Position numbers and translations under genes: made by a program. DNA of 64,000 bases. Source: DASTFY01 sp963829955. GTDB lineage: Bacteria; Actinomycetota; Acidimicrobiia; Acidimicrobiales; Ilumatobacteraceae. The notes under the pieces were generated by a model. The model did no database searches, was not told the DNA's origin, and saw only the letters and a program-made list of their open reading frames with translations. The stretch lies in assembly GCA_963829955.1 (NCBI GenBank), contig CAWHKS010000011.1:1-64000 (forward strand). Direction: 5' to 3'. Numbering within the stretch: position 1 is the stretch's first letter; every line of letters starts with the position of its first letter. Shown in pieces: positions 35,123 to 42,823 of this stretch.

Positions 35123-35128
35123 ACCGTA
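35123..35128 (-). promoter_or_regulatory. -10 box deciding the LLM oxidoreductase start
   Basis: TACGGT on the minus strand ends 8 nt before ATG 35114, favouring that start over ATG 35144. Confidence 0.4.
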
Positions 35129-35185
35129 GCCAGCGGCCCGTCATCGGGAGGCGTTCGGGATTCGTAGCGGTTTGCGCAACAGCGG

Positions 35186-35248
35186 CCGAACGCTTCCGAA
35201 CCGTTCGGCTCCGGTGCCGCAGTCAGACGGCCGAGGATCGGTCCTCGG
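35186..35248. promoter_or_regulatory. Two dyads in the pimA upstream region
   Basis: CCGAAC...GTTCGG (35186-35191 with 35203-35208) and CCGAGGA-tcgg-TCCTCGG (35231-35248, 7-bp arms, 4-nt centre) lie between the divergent LLM gene and pimA. They may be operators. The second could also fold as a compact hairpin. Confidence 0.4.
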
Positions 35249-35268
35249 AGCCGAGGCGGACCGGCGGG

Positions 35269-35274
35269 TACGGT
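35269..35274 (+). promoter_or_regulatory. -10 box for leaderless pimA
   Basis: TACGGT ends 6 nt before the GTG at 35281 (spacer CGCGAG). Confidence 0.4.
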
Positions 35275-35280
35275 CGCGAG

Positions 35281-36429
35281 GTGCGCATCGGCCTGGTCTG
35301 CCCGTACAGCCTGACCGTGCCGGGCGGCGTCCAGGGGCAGGTGCTCGGGCTAGCCCGGGTGCTGCGGACCATGGGCCACGAGGCCCGGGTGCTGGCGCCG
35401 TGCGACGGGCCACCGCCGGAGCTGTTCGTGATCCCCCTCGGCGACTCGATCCCCACGGCCGCCAACGGTTCGGTCGCCCCACTGGCCCCCGATCCGTCCT
35501 GCCAGCTGCGCACCATCCGGGCGCTGGCCGACGAGGCCTTCGACGTGCTCCACCTCCACGAGCCACTGGCCCCCGGGCCGACCATGACGGCGCTCGTGAT
35601 GCACCCTGCGCCCACCGTCGGGACGTTCCACGCCGCCGGGGACAGCACCTCCTACCGCCTCGCCAACCGCAGCCTCAACTGGTTGGCCGGCCGGCTGGAC
35701 CTGCGTGTCGCCGTGTCCGACGATGCCCGAGAGCTGGCCGAGCGCTACTTCGGCGGCACCTACGACATGCTGTTCAACGGTGTCGAGGTGGAGCGGTACC
35801 GGGTGGAGCGCACGGTGGGGCGGGCCGGGCCGACGATCATGTTCTGCGGGAGGCACGAGCCCCGCAAGGGCCTCGACGTGCTGCTGAACGCCTTGGCCGA
35901 ACTGCCCTCGGACGTCCGCTGCTGGGTGGCCTCGGACGGCCCGGAGACCGACGCGCTGCAGTCGCGCTTCGGCGGCGATCCTCGCATCGAGTGGCTGGGC
36001 CGGCTGACCGACGACGAGAAGATCGCCCGGTTGGCCTCCGCCGACGTGTTCTGCGCGCCGTCGCTGCGGGGGGAGTCGTTCGGCGTGGTGCTGATCGAAG
36101 CGATGGCCGCGGGCACCCCGATCGTCGCGTCCGACCTGCCCGGCTACCGCCGCGTGGCCCTCCCCGAGGTGCACGCCCTGCTCACACCGCCCGGTGACAC
36201 CGCGGCGCTGGCCACCGCCCTCAAGCGCATCCTGGAGGACGCCGAGCTCGGCCGCGCCCTGGCCGCTCAGGGTGCCGCGTGGGCCGAGGAATTTTCCATG
36301 CGATCCCTCGCCGAGCACTACGTGCAGCGTTACCAGGCGCTCATCGACGAGGCGGCTGCGGAAGCCGCTGAGGGCCGCGCGGGTGCCCGGGTTCCGGCAT
36401 GGGTGCGCCGTATCATGGCGCCGTCATGA
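35281..36429 (+). CDS. pimA: Phosphatidylinositol alpha-mannosyltransferase (GT4)
   Basis: A 382-residue GT-B glycosyltransferase that would transfer mannose from GDP-mannose to phosphatidylinositol on the cytoplasmic face, the first PIM step. The N-terminus RIGLVCPYSLTVPGGVQGQV carries the GGVQ loop typical of PimA. The C-terminal domain has FCGRHEPRKGLDVLL and the GT4 E-x7-E motif in PSLRGESFGVVLIEAMAAGTP. It matches PimA in length (about 378). GTG 35281 is supported by TACGGT. It is coupled to lemA by ATGA. patA and pgsA, its usual neighbours, are 20 kb to the left. Confidence 0.88.
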   Translation: MRIGLVCPYSLTVPGGVQGQVLGLARVLRTMGHEARVLAPCDGPPPELFVIPLGDSIPTAANGSVAPLAPDPSCQLRTIRALADEAFDVLHLHEPLAPGPTMTALVMHPAPTVGTFHAAGDSTSYRLANRSLNWLAGRLDLRVAVSDDARELAERYFGGTYDMLFNGVEVERYRVERTVGRAGPTIMFCGRHEPRKGLDVLLNALAELPSDVRCWVASDGPETDALQSRFGGDPRIEWLGRLTDDEKIARLASADVFCAPSLRGESFGVVLIEAMAAGTPIVASDLPGYRRVALPEVHALLTPPGDTAALATALKRILEDAELGRALAAQGAAWAEEFSMRSLAEHYVQRYQALIDEAAAEAAEGRAGARVPAWVRRIMAPS

Positions 36430-36977
36430 CGTGGCTCATCGTCCTCATCGTCGTCGTCGTCCTGGTGGCGCTCGCCGGGTTGTTCCTCTACAACGGCCTC
36501 GTCAGCAAGCGCAACCGGGTCGAGAACGCCTGGTCGCAGATCGACGTGCAGCTCAAGCGGCGGAACGATCTGATCCCCAACCTGGTCGAGACCGTGAAGG
36601 GCTACGCCGCGCACGAGCGGGGGACGCTGGACGCGGTGGTCCAGGCCCGCAACGCGGCCATGAGCGCGACGACGCCCGTCGCCGCCGCCCAGGCCGAGAA
36701 CCAGGTTGCCGGCGCGCTGCGTCAGCTCTTCGCTCTCTCCGAGGCGTACCCCGACCTCAAGGCCAACCAGAACTTCCTGTCGCTGCAGGAGGAGCTGTCT
36801 GCCACCGAGGGCCGGGTGGCGTACGCGCGGCAGTTCTACAACGACTCCGTGCTCGCCTATAACACCGCCATCCAGAAGTTCCCGGCCACCCTCATCGCCA
36901 GCCGCATGGGCTTCCGGGCCCGTGAGTACTTCGAGGCCGACGAGGGTGCCCGCCAGGCCCCCACCGTGTCGTTCTGA
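36426..36977 (+). CDS. lemA: LemA family protein
   Basis: A 183-residue protein with an N-terminal TM helix (WLIVLIVVVVLVALAGLFL) and a coiled four-helix LemA domain. The signature is YNGLVSKRNRVENAWSQIDV followed by LKRRNDLIPNLVETVKGYAAHE, and later AYPDLKANQNFLSLQEEL. Function is not firmly known; it often accompanies HtpX or TPM-domain proteins, as here (htpX follows by 28 bp). ATG 36426 overlaps the pimA stop. Confidence 0.93.
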   Translation: MTWLIVLIVVVVLVALAGLFLYNGLVSKRNRVENAWSQIDVQLKRRNDLIPNLVETVKGYAAHERGTLDAVVQARNAAMSATTPVAAAQAENQVAGALRQLFALSEAYPDLKANQNFLSLQEELSATEGRVAYARQFYNDSVLAYNTAIQKFPATLIASRMGFRAREYFEADEGARQAPTVSF

Positions 36978-37005
36978 CGCCAGGCCGCACCCCGAACCCC
37001 CTTTC

Positions 37006-37911
37006 ATGTACGAGCTCATCGCGTCGAACAAGCGCCGCAGCATCCTCCTCATCGCCGGCTTCGTCGGCGTGCTCACGCTCGTGGGCATGGCTTTCGGACT
37101 GCTCGTCGGCTACGGCTGGCAGGGCACCGCCTTCGCCCTCGTCTTCAGCGGCGGGCTGGCGTTCGCGTCGTACTGGAAGGCGGACGCCGTCGCGCTCGCG
37201 GTCAGCCGCGCCCGGCCCGCCGATCCCGCCCAGTACCGCCGCCTCTACAACCTGGTCGAGGGGCTCACCATCGCCAGCGGCCTGCCCATGCCGCGCATCT
37301 ACATCGTCGACGATCCCGCTCCCAACGCCTTCGCCACCGGGCGCAACCCCCGCCACGCGGCCATCGCCGTCACGACGGGTCTGCTCGAGAAGATGAACCG
37401 CGTCGAGCTGGAGGGCGTGCTGGCCCACGAGCTCAGCCACGTGAAGAACTACGACATCCTCGTCTCCACCATCGCGGTCACGCTGGTGGGGGCGGTGGCG
37501 CTGCTCTCGGACTTGGCGTTCCGCACCATGTTCTGGAACGGCGGCCGGGTCTCCCGCGAGGGCGACCGGGAGAACCACAACAACCCCCTGGCCATCTTTG
37601 GCCTGCTGTTCGTGATGCTGGCCCCCGTGGTGGCGTGGGCCATGCAGGCTGCGATCAGCCGACGGCGCGAGTCCCTCGCCGACGCCTCCGCAGTGCAGAT
37701 GACCCGCTATCCGCCCGGGCTGGTCTCCGCGCTGGAGAAGCTGCTCGCCGACACGACCGTCACCCACTCGGCCTCCAAGGCCACTGCTCACCTCTGGATC
37801 GAGCAGCCCATGTCAGGGGTGGGCGACCGTGGCCGGTTCGGCGGCTTCAACCAGCTCTTTGACACCCATCCCCCCCTCGAGGAGCGCATCGCCGCGCTCC
37901 GTGAGCTCTGA
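37006..37911 (+). CDS. htpX: HtpX-type membrane zinc metalloprotease (M48)
   Basis: A 301-residue integral membrane protease for quality control of membrane proteins. Two N-terminal TM helices (SILLIAGFVGVLTLVGMAF, YGWQGTAFALVFSGGLAF) precede the catalytic HELSH (near residue 141) in LEGVLAHELSHVKNYD. The third zinc ligand is the Glu of RRRESLADASAVQM. Two further TM segments lie between them, and FDTHPPLEERIAAL closes the protein as in other HtpX. Paired with lemA. Confidence 0.93.
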   Translation: MYELIASNKRRSILLIAGFVGVLTLVGMAFGLLVGYGWQGTAFALVFSGGLAFASYWKADAVALAVSRARPADPAQYRRLYNLVEGLTIASGLPMPRIYIVDDPAPNAFATGRNPRHAAIAVTTGLLEKMNRVELEGVLAHELSHVKNYDILVSTIAVTLVGAVALLSDLAFRTMFWNGGRVSREGDRENHNNPLAIFGLLFVMLAPVVAWAMQAAISRRRESLADASAVQMTRYPPGLVSALEKLLADTTVTHSASKATAHLWIEQPMSGVGDRGRFGGFNQLFDTHPPLEERIAALREL

Positions 37912-37918
37912 GGTACCC

Positions 37919-39010
37919 ATGACGACGAACCCCTTCCCCCGGCGCGCGATCGCGGTGGCTCTCGCGGCGGCGGCCGTCCTGGCCGCCTGCGGCGGCGGTG
38001 ACGACGACAGCGCTTCGACGACCGAGACGCCGACGACGCGCGCCACGACGACGACCGAGGCCACGACGACGACCGAGGCCACGACGACGACCACCACGAT
38101 CCCCACGACGACGACGGCCCCGCCGACGTTCCCGCTCACCGGGGTGCCGGCCGGCAATGCCCTGGCCGCGCTGCGGCCGTCGATCGTGGTGAAGATCGAC
38201 AACCACCGCGACGCCCGCCCGCAGGCCGGGCTCAACCAGGCTGACATCGTCTACGAGGAGATCGTGGAGGGCATCACGCGCTTCTTCACCATCTTCCAGT
38301 CGACCGACGCTGCGCCGGTTGGTCCGATCCGCTCGGCCCGCACTCAGGACGTCGATCTGCTCAACCAGCTGAACCGGCCGCTGTTCGTGTGGTCCGGCGG
38401 CAACCGGAACGTGGTCAACGCCATCGGCAACGCCAACGCCATCAGCATGGCGCACGGGCAGGGCCCGGGCTTCTTCCGCGACCGCCGTGGCCGCCGGGTG
38501 GCGACCGAGCACACGCTCTTCAACGAGGGTACGTCCACGATCTACAGCCGCCTCGATCCGAGTCAGGGCACGCCGCCCGCGTTCTTCAGCTACCGCCCGG
38601 CCGGGACGCCGTCGACCGGTCAGCCCGTCACGAGCATCAACCTCGGCATGGACGGCGTCCCCGTGACGTGGACGTGGGACCCGACCGGGAAGACCTGGGT
38701 CCGCAACGAGTACGGCGAGGTCCACATGGACAACGCCGGGACACCGGTCAACACGCCCAACGTCCTCGTGCAGTTCGTGAACTACCGGCCGAGCCCGGCC
38801 GACCGTCGTTCGCCGGAAGCGGTCACGGTGGGCGAGGGCGATGCGTGGATCTTCAGCGACGGCAAGCTGACCTTCGCCCGCTGGTCCCGTCCCGACCCGA
38901 GCCGCCCTGCCGTCTTCACCGACGCCGGCGGGAAGCAGGTCCTCCTCAGCCCCGGCCGCACCTGGATCGAGCTGGCCGAGGCCGGGGTCACCCCGGTCGG
39001 CTATGCGTGA
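37919..39010 (+). CDS. DUF3048 (YerB-type) lipoprotein
   Basis: A 363-residue lipoprotein. The signal peptide ends at LAAC with Cys24, then comes a Thr/Glu linker with a duplicated TTTTEA unit. The DUF3048 domain spans most of the rest: LRPSIVVKIDNHRDARPQAG, ADIVYEEIVEGITRFFTIFQ and GPIRSARTQDVDL are its signatures, followed by the C-terminal half (NVLVQFVNYRPSPA, FARWSRPDPSRPAVF). Family function is unknown; a cell-envelope role is likely from the lipoprotein signal. A GAGG sequence lies just before ATG 37919. Confidence 0.87.
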   Translation: MTTNPFPRRAIAVALAAAAVLAACGGGDDDSASTTETPTTRATTTTEATTTTEATTTTTTIPTTTTAPPTFPLTGVPAGNALAALRPSIVVKIDNHRDARPQAGLNQADIVYEEIVEGITRFFTIFQSTDAAPVGPIRSARTQDVDLLNQLNRPLFVWSGGNRNVVNAIGNANAISMAHGQGPGFFRDRRGRRVATEHTLFNEGTSTIYSRLDPSQGTPPAFFSYRPAGTPSTGQPVTSINLGMDGVPVTWTWDPTGKTWVRNEYGEVHMDNAGTPVNTPNVLVQFVNYRPSPADRRSPEAVTVGEGDAWIFSDGKLTFARWSRPDPSRPAVFTDAGGKQVLLSPGRTWIELAEAGVTPVGYA

Positions 39011-39082
39011 TGGCTGGGCCTGACGCCCTCACCTAACACCCGTGGTGACGATTCGGGCCGCGCCATCGTGACGGCCGGACCG

Positions 39083-39088
39083 TAGAAT
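39083..39088 (+). promoter_or_regulatory. -10 box for leaderless pdxS
   Basis: TAGAAT ends 7 nt before ATG 39096 (spacer CGGGGGC, identical to the plsC spacer at 5226-5232). Confidence 0.45.
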
Positions 39089-39095
39089 CGGGGGC

Positions 39096-40019
39096 ATGGC
39101 TCCGCAGCCCGTCGAACAGCCCAGCACCCCTTCGATCGCACAGTCCCGCACCGGTACCTTCCCGGTGAAGCGGGGTCTGGCCGAGATGCTCAAGGGTGGC
39201 GTGATCATGGATGTGGTCACGGCCGAGCAGGCCAAGGTAGCCGAGGACGCCGGGGCGGTCGCCGTCATGGCGCTGGAGCGGGTCCCGGCCGACATCCGGG
39301 CCGACGGCGGCGTGGCCCGCATGAGCGACCCGGAGATGGTGGAGGGCATCAAGGACGCGGTCACCATCCCCGTCATGGCCAAGGCCCGTATCGGCCACTT
39401 CGTGGAGGCCCAGATCCTCGAGGCGCTCGGTGTGGACTACGTGGACGAGTCCGAGGTGCTGAGCCCGGCCGACGAGGCCCACCACATCGACAAGTGGGCC
39501 TTCACCGTGCCCTTCGTGTGCGGGGCCACCAACCTGGGCGAGGCCCTGCGCCGCATCAGCGAGGGTGCGTGCCTGATCCGGTCGAAGGGTGAGGCGGGCA
39601 CGGGCAACATCGTCGAAGCGGTGCGCCACCTGCGCTCGATCACCGGTGACATGCGCAAGCTCACCCAGGCCGACCAGGCCGAGCTGTTCGACTGGGCCAA
39701 GCGGCTCCAGGCCCCCCTCCCGCTCGTGCAGGAGGTGGCCGAGACCGGCTGGCTGCCCGTGCCGCTCTTCTGCGCCGGCGGCATCGCCACCCCGGCCGAC
39801 GCCGCGCTCGCTATGCAGCTCGGGGCCCAGGCCGTCTTCGTGGGCTCCGGCATCTTCAAGAGCGCCGATCCTGCGCCGCGAGCCAAGGCCATCGTCGAGG
39901 CCACCGCGCACTTCCGCGACGCCCACATCCTGGCCAAGGTGAGCCGCGGCCTGGGGACGCCCATGACCGGCATCGGCATGGACGACCTCGACCTCCGCCT
40001 GGCGGACCGGGGCTGGTGA
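39096..40019 (+). CDS. pdxS: Pyridoxal 5'-phosphate synthase subunit PdxS
   Basis: A 307-residue TIM-barrel lyase that makes PLP from ribose 5-phosphate, glyceraldehyde 3-phosphate and ammonia from PdxT. Characteristic blocks: KRGLAEMLKGGVIMDV, AVMALERVPADIRADGGVARM, the catalytic-lysine region MAKARIGHFVEAQIL, and the second lysine loop LIRSKGEAGTGNIVEA. The 20-residue N-terminal leader (PQPVEQPSTPSIAQS) is slightly longer than in Bacillus. pdxT follows 33 bp downstream. Confidence 0.97.
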   Translation: MAPQPVEQPSTPSIAQSRTGTFPVKRGLAEMLKGGVIMDVVTAEQAKVAEDAGAVAVMALERVPADIRADGGVARMSDPEMVEGIKDAVTIPVMAKARIGHFVEAQILEALGVDYVDESEVLSPADEAHHIDKWAFTVPFVCGATNLGEALRRISEGACLIRSKGEAGTGNIVEAVRHLRSITGDMRKLTQADQAELFDWAKRLQAPLPLVQEVAETGWLPVPLFCAGGIATPADAALAMQLGAQAVFVGSGIFKSADPAPRAKAIVEATAHFRDAHILAKVSRGLGTPMTGIGMDDLDLRLADRGW

Positions 40020-40052
40020 GACCCATGCCGGGCGAGCCCTCGAGGCCCCCAG

Positions 40053-40727
40053 GTGCGCCCGCGCATCGGCGTGCTGGCGCTGCAGGGCGCCTTCGCCGCG
40101 CACGCCCGCGTCCTCACTGAGCTCGGCGCCGAGGCCGTCGAGGTCCGCCGACCCGACCAGCTCGACGGCGTCGATGGCCTGGTCATGCCCGGTGGCGAGT
40201 CGACGACGATGTCGATGCTGCTCGAATCGTCGGGCCTGTTCGACCCCCTCGCCACGCGGCTGGCCGACGGCCTACCGGTGCTCGGGACCTGCGCCGGCAT
40301 GATCCTCCTGGCCGTCGAGGTGGTCGACGGCCGGCCCGACCAGCGCAGCTTCGGCGCCATCGACCTGACGGTGCGGCGCAACGCCTACGGCCGCCAGGTC
40401 GACAGCTTCGAGACCGATCTCGACGTCCCCGAGCTGGGGCCCTCTCCCTTCCACGCCGTGTTCATCCGGGCTCCCGGTGTGGACCGCGTCGGTCCCGACG
40501 TCGTCGTTCTGGCCTCGTGGGAGGACCGTCCCGTGCTGGCCCGTCAGGGCCTGGCCACGGTCGCCGCCTTCCATCCCGAGCTCTCGGGCGATGCCCGCAT
40601 CCACTCGCGCTTCCTCGAGGAGGTCGGCGCACCCCACCGGAAGGGAACCTTCCGGCGGGGACCCCGCAACTCTGAGGAGCGAACGTCTGCGATGCCCCTG
40701 GCATCGTCCCGTGAGGAGGTCGTCTAG
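40053..40727 (+). CDS. pdxT: Pyridoxal 5'-phosphate synthase glutaminase subunit PdxT
   Basis: A 224-residue class I glutamine amidotransferase supplying ammonia to PdxS. The opening IGVLALQGAFAAHARVL, MPGGESTTMSMLLE, the nucleophile in GTCAGMILLA, NAYGRQVDSFE and the His-Glu of AAFHPELSGDARIH are all present. The C-terminus is about 25 residues longer than usual (RKGTFRRGPRNSEERTSAM). GTG start. yebC begins 2 bp after the stop, so these form an operon. Confidence 0.95.
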   Translation: MRPRIGVLALQGAFAAHARVLTELGAEAVEVRRPDQLDGVDGLVMPGGESTTMSMLLESSGLFDPLATRLADGLPVLGTCAGMILLAVEVVDGRPDQRSFGAIDLTVRRNAYGRQVDSFETDLDVPELGPSPFHAVFIRAPGVDRVGPDVVVLASWEDRPVLARQGLATVAAFHPELSGDARIHSRFLEEVGAPHRKGTFRRGPRNSEERTSAMPLASSREEVV

Positions 40728-40729
40728 TC

Positions 40730-41476
40730 ATGTCCGGTCATTCCAAGTGGGCCACGATCAAGCACCAGAAGGGCGCCAAGGACAAGGCCCGCGGCAAGTT
40801 GTTCGCCAAGCTGATCCGGCAGGTCGAGGTGGCGGCCCGCGAGGGCGGGGGCGACATCGAGTCCAACGCCACGCTGCGCACCATGTACAACAAGGCGCGG
40901 GCGGCGTCGGTGCCTATCGACACCATCGATCGGGCGATCAAGCGGGGGACCGGCGAGCTCGACGGCGTGACGTACGAGTCGATCACCTACGAGGGCTATG
41001 CCCCGGGTGGCGTGGCGCTGCTCATCGACGTGCTCACTGACAACCGCAACCGCACGGGCGCCGAGGTCCGCAGCCTGCTCTCGAAGATGGGCGGGTCGAT
41101 GGCCGAGCCGGGCTCGGTGGCCTGGCAGTTCACCCGCACCGGCGTGCTGATGGTGCCGCGCTCGGTCAGTGAGGACGACATCATGCTGGCCGCGCTCGAC
41201 GCCGGCGCCGAGGACATCGCCGACGACGGCGATACGTGGCGGCTCACCTGCCCACCGCAGGCCACCGAAACCGTCCGGGAGGCGTTGGAGGCCGCGGGCG
41301 TCACCGTGCTGTCGGCCGAGAGCACCATGCTCCCGTCCACCACCATCGAGGTGACCGACGCCGACGAGGCCAAGAAGGTCCTGCGCATCATGGACGCCCT
41401 CGAGGAGCACGACGACGTCCAGGACGTGTACTCGAACTTCGACATCCCCGAGGAGATCCTGGCCGCGAGCGTCTGA
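40730..41476 (+). CDS. YebC/PmpR family translation/transcription factor
   Basis: A 248-residue YebC/TACO1-family protein starting SGHSKWATIKHQKGAKD, the invariant family N-terminus, with NKARAASVPIDTIDRAI and YEGYAPGGVALLIDVLTDN. Family members are reported both as DNA-binding regulators and as ribosome-associated factors that help stalled translation. Position after pdxT is as in mycobacteria (Rv2604c-Rv2603c), where ruvC usually follows; here ruvCAB is absent. Confidence 0.95.
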   Translation: MSGHSKWATIKHQKGAKDKARGKLFAKLIRQVEVAAREGGGDIESNATLRTMYNKARAASVPIDTIDRAIKRGTGELDGVTYESITYEGYAPGGVALLIDVLTDNRNRTGAEVRSLLSKMGGSMAEPGSVAWQFTRTGVLMVPRSVSEDDIMLAALDAGAEDIADDGDTWRLTCPPQATETVREALEAAGVTVLSAESTMLPSTTIEVTDADEAKKVLRIMDALEEHDDVQDVYSNFDIPEEILAASV

Positions 41477-41491
41477 CGCCGGCGTCAGGCG

Positions 41492-41890
41492 TCAGCTCGA
41501 CGACGCGGGCGCGACGACCAGGCTGGTGTGGCGGGCCAGCACAGTGAAGTCAACGCCGGCGTGGAGGAGCTGAGCGCCGGCACGGATGGTCACTGCGGCG
41601 ATCAGGCAGTCAGTGAGCCGGCGCACCGTCTCCCCGCGGCGCCGGCACGTGCGGTAGAGGCCGGCGGCCTCCTCGTAGTCGGCGGGGACCATGGACACCA
41701 CCGTCGCCCGCGCAAGCAGCCGGCGGAGCTCGACGAGGTGCCGCTCGTCGCCAGCGCCCGCCAAGACCTCCATCATGACGACGTCGCAGGTGGCGAGGTC
41801 GCCGGCGAGCAGGTCGTCCACGGCCTGACAGGCCGGGCTGCCTGTGTCGCGGAGAAACTCGACCCAGGCCGACGTGTCGACCAGGATCAT
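41492..41890 (-). CDS. vapC: PIN-domain ribonuclease toxin (VapC family)
   Basis: A 132-residue PIN nuclease starting MILVDTSAWVEFLRDTG. The acidic active-site residues are Asp5 (VDTSAW), the Glu in VMMEVLAG, the Asp in RRLTDCLIAAV and the Asp in HAGVDFTVLARH, so the enzyme should be active, probably on tRNA or rRNA. Its ATG overlaps the antitoxin stop (ATGA), the normal coupling of VapBC modules. It is convergent with yebC, with 15 bp between. Confidence 0.9.
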   Translation of the reverse strand: MILVDTSAWVEFLRDTGSPACQAVDDLLAGDLATCDVVMMEVLAGAGDERHLVELRRLLARATVVSMVPADYEEAAGLYRTCRRRGETVRRLTDCLIAAVTIRAGAQLLHAGVDFTVLARHTSLVVAPASSS

Positions 41891-42099
41891 CCGGTCCCGT
41901 CTGTCCGTCCCGACCGCAGCTCTTCGAGGTCTCCGTCCCATCCCGACCCCCGCAGGAGCCGGGCCTCATCCAGCGCGAGCGGTTCGGCGGCCAGGCGCCG
42001 GAGTGCGAGGTTGATCGCGTCGCGCTTGGTCTGCAACCGGAACCGCCGCATGACGGCGGCACAGGCCTCGTCGTCGATGTCGATGTTGGTGCGCGCCAT
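41887..42099 (-). CDS. vapB: VapB-type antitoxin
   Basis: A 70-residue protein starting MARTNIDIDDEACAAVMRRF, the N-terminal DNA-binding strand and helix of ribbon-helix-helix VapB antitoxins (MRTNIDIDDELL type). KRDAINLALRRLAAEPLA follows and the acidic C-terminus (GWDGDLEELRSG) would bind the toxin. AGGAGGTG lies 12 nt upstream of ATG 42099, with direct repeats that may be its operator. Confidence 0.85.
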   Translation of the reverse strand: MARTNIDIDDEACAAVMRRFRLQTKRDAINLALRRLAAEPLALDEARLLRGSGWDGDLEELRSGRTDGTG

Positions 42100-42115
42100 A
42101 CACCAACGATACACC
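42098..42115. promoter_or_regulatory. Direct repeats at the antitoxin start (possible operator)
   Basis: ATACACC occurs at 42098-42104 and again at 42109-42115, an 11-bp period overlapping the antitoxin start and ribosome site. This suits two ribbon-helix-helix dimers side by side and autorepression. Confidence 0.4.
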
Positions 42116-42163
42116 TCCTGCGGCATCGGCGTCACGAGCCGCGTGTCGGTCACGATTGGCGGC

Positions 42164-42823
42164 GTGGAATATGTCGCGCCGGACGGGTCGCCGGTAGCTG
42201 TGTACCGGGCGCTTCCCGCCGAGCCGGCGTTGGGCTACGTCCGTTCGCTCCTCGGCGGACCGGCCTCGATCCTCGACCTGGGCTGTGGCCCGGGACGCCT
42301 CGCCAACCCGCTGGCCGCCGACGGCCATCAGGTCGTCGCCGTCGACGACTCGGCGGCCATGCTCGCCCACGTCACCGGCGCGGAGACCGTGCTGGCCGAT
42401 GTCTGGGGCCTCGAGCTCGGGCGGCGCTTTGACCTGATACTGGCCCTGAGCCACCTGGTCAACGAATCCGAACGATCACGGCGCGTCGGCCTCCTCCGGG
42501 TCTGTCGAGCCCATGTCCGTGCCCGCGGCGCCGTCCTCGTGCAGCGTTATCCGCCCGGCTGGAACCCGGGCGAGGGAACGAGCGACGTCGGCGACGTCCG
42601 CGCGCACCTCCACGACGTGGCCCACCATGACGACGGCTCGTTCTCCGCCGTCGTCACCTATCGGCTCGGCGAGCAGGAGTGGGACCAACCGTTCACGGCG
42701 CGGGTCGTCGACGACGTCGAACTGGCGGCGCTGGCCGAGTCCACTGGCTTCGTCGTAGGGGAGACGATCGACGCCGACGGTGCGTGGGTCGTACTGCGAC
42801 CAGACGGGGATGCCGACCCATGA
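42164..42823 (+). CDS. Class I SAM-dependent methyltransferase
   Basis: A 219-residue methyltransferase. The SAM-binding motif I is ILDLGCGPGRLANPLA (near residues 34-49), motif II VVAVDDSAAMLAHV, and the acidic motif III region LADVWGLELGRRFDLILAL. The C-terminal half (VQRYPPGWNPGEG, VVTYRLGEQEWDQPFTARVV) would recognise the substrate, which is unknown. GTG 42164 is chosen, with GTG 42143 in frame as an alternative. It overlaps the AlkZ-like gene by 4 nt. Confidence 0.83.
   Translation: MEYVAPDGSPVAVYRALPAEPALGYVRSLLGGPASILDLGCGPGRLANPLAADGHQVVAVDDSAAMLAHVTGAETVLADVWGLELGRRFDLILALSHLVNESERSRRVGLLRVCRAHVRARGAVLVQRYPPGWNPGEGTSDVGDVRAHLHDVAHHDDGSFSAVVTYRLGEQEWDQPFTARVVDDVELAALAESTGFVVGETIDADGAWVVLRPDGDADP

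Noticed and set aside
38031..38110. Threonine-rich codon repeats in the DUF3048 lipoprotein as a functional repeat array
   Set aside because: Two copies of an 18-bp unit in a disordered linker are ordinary for actinobacterial lipoproteins.
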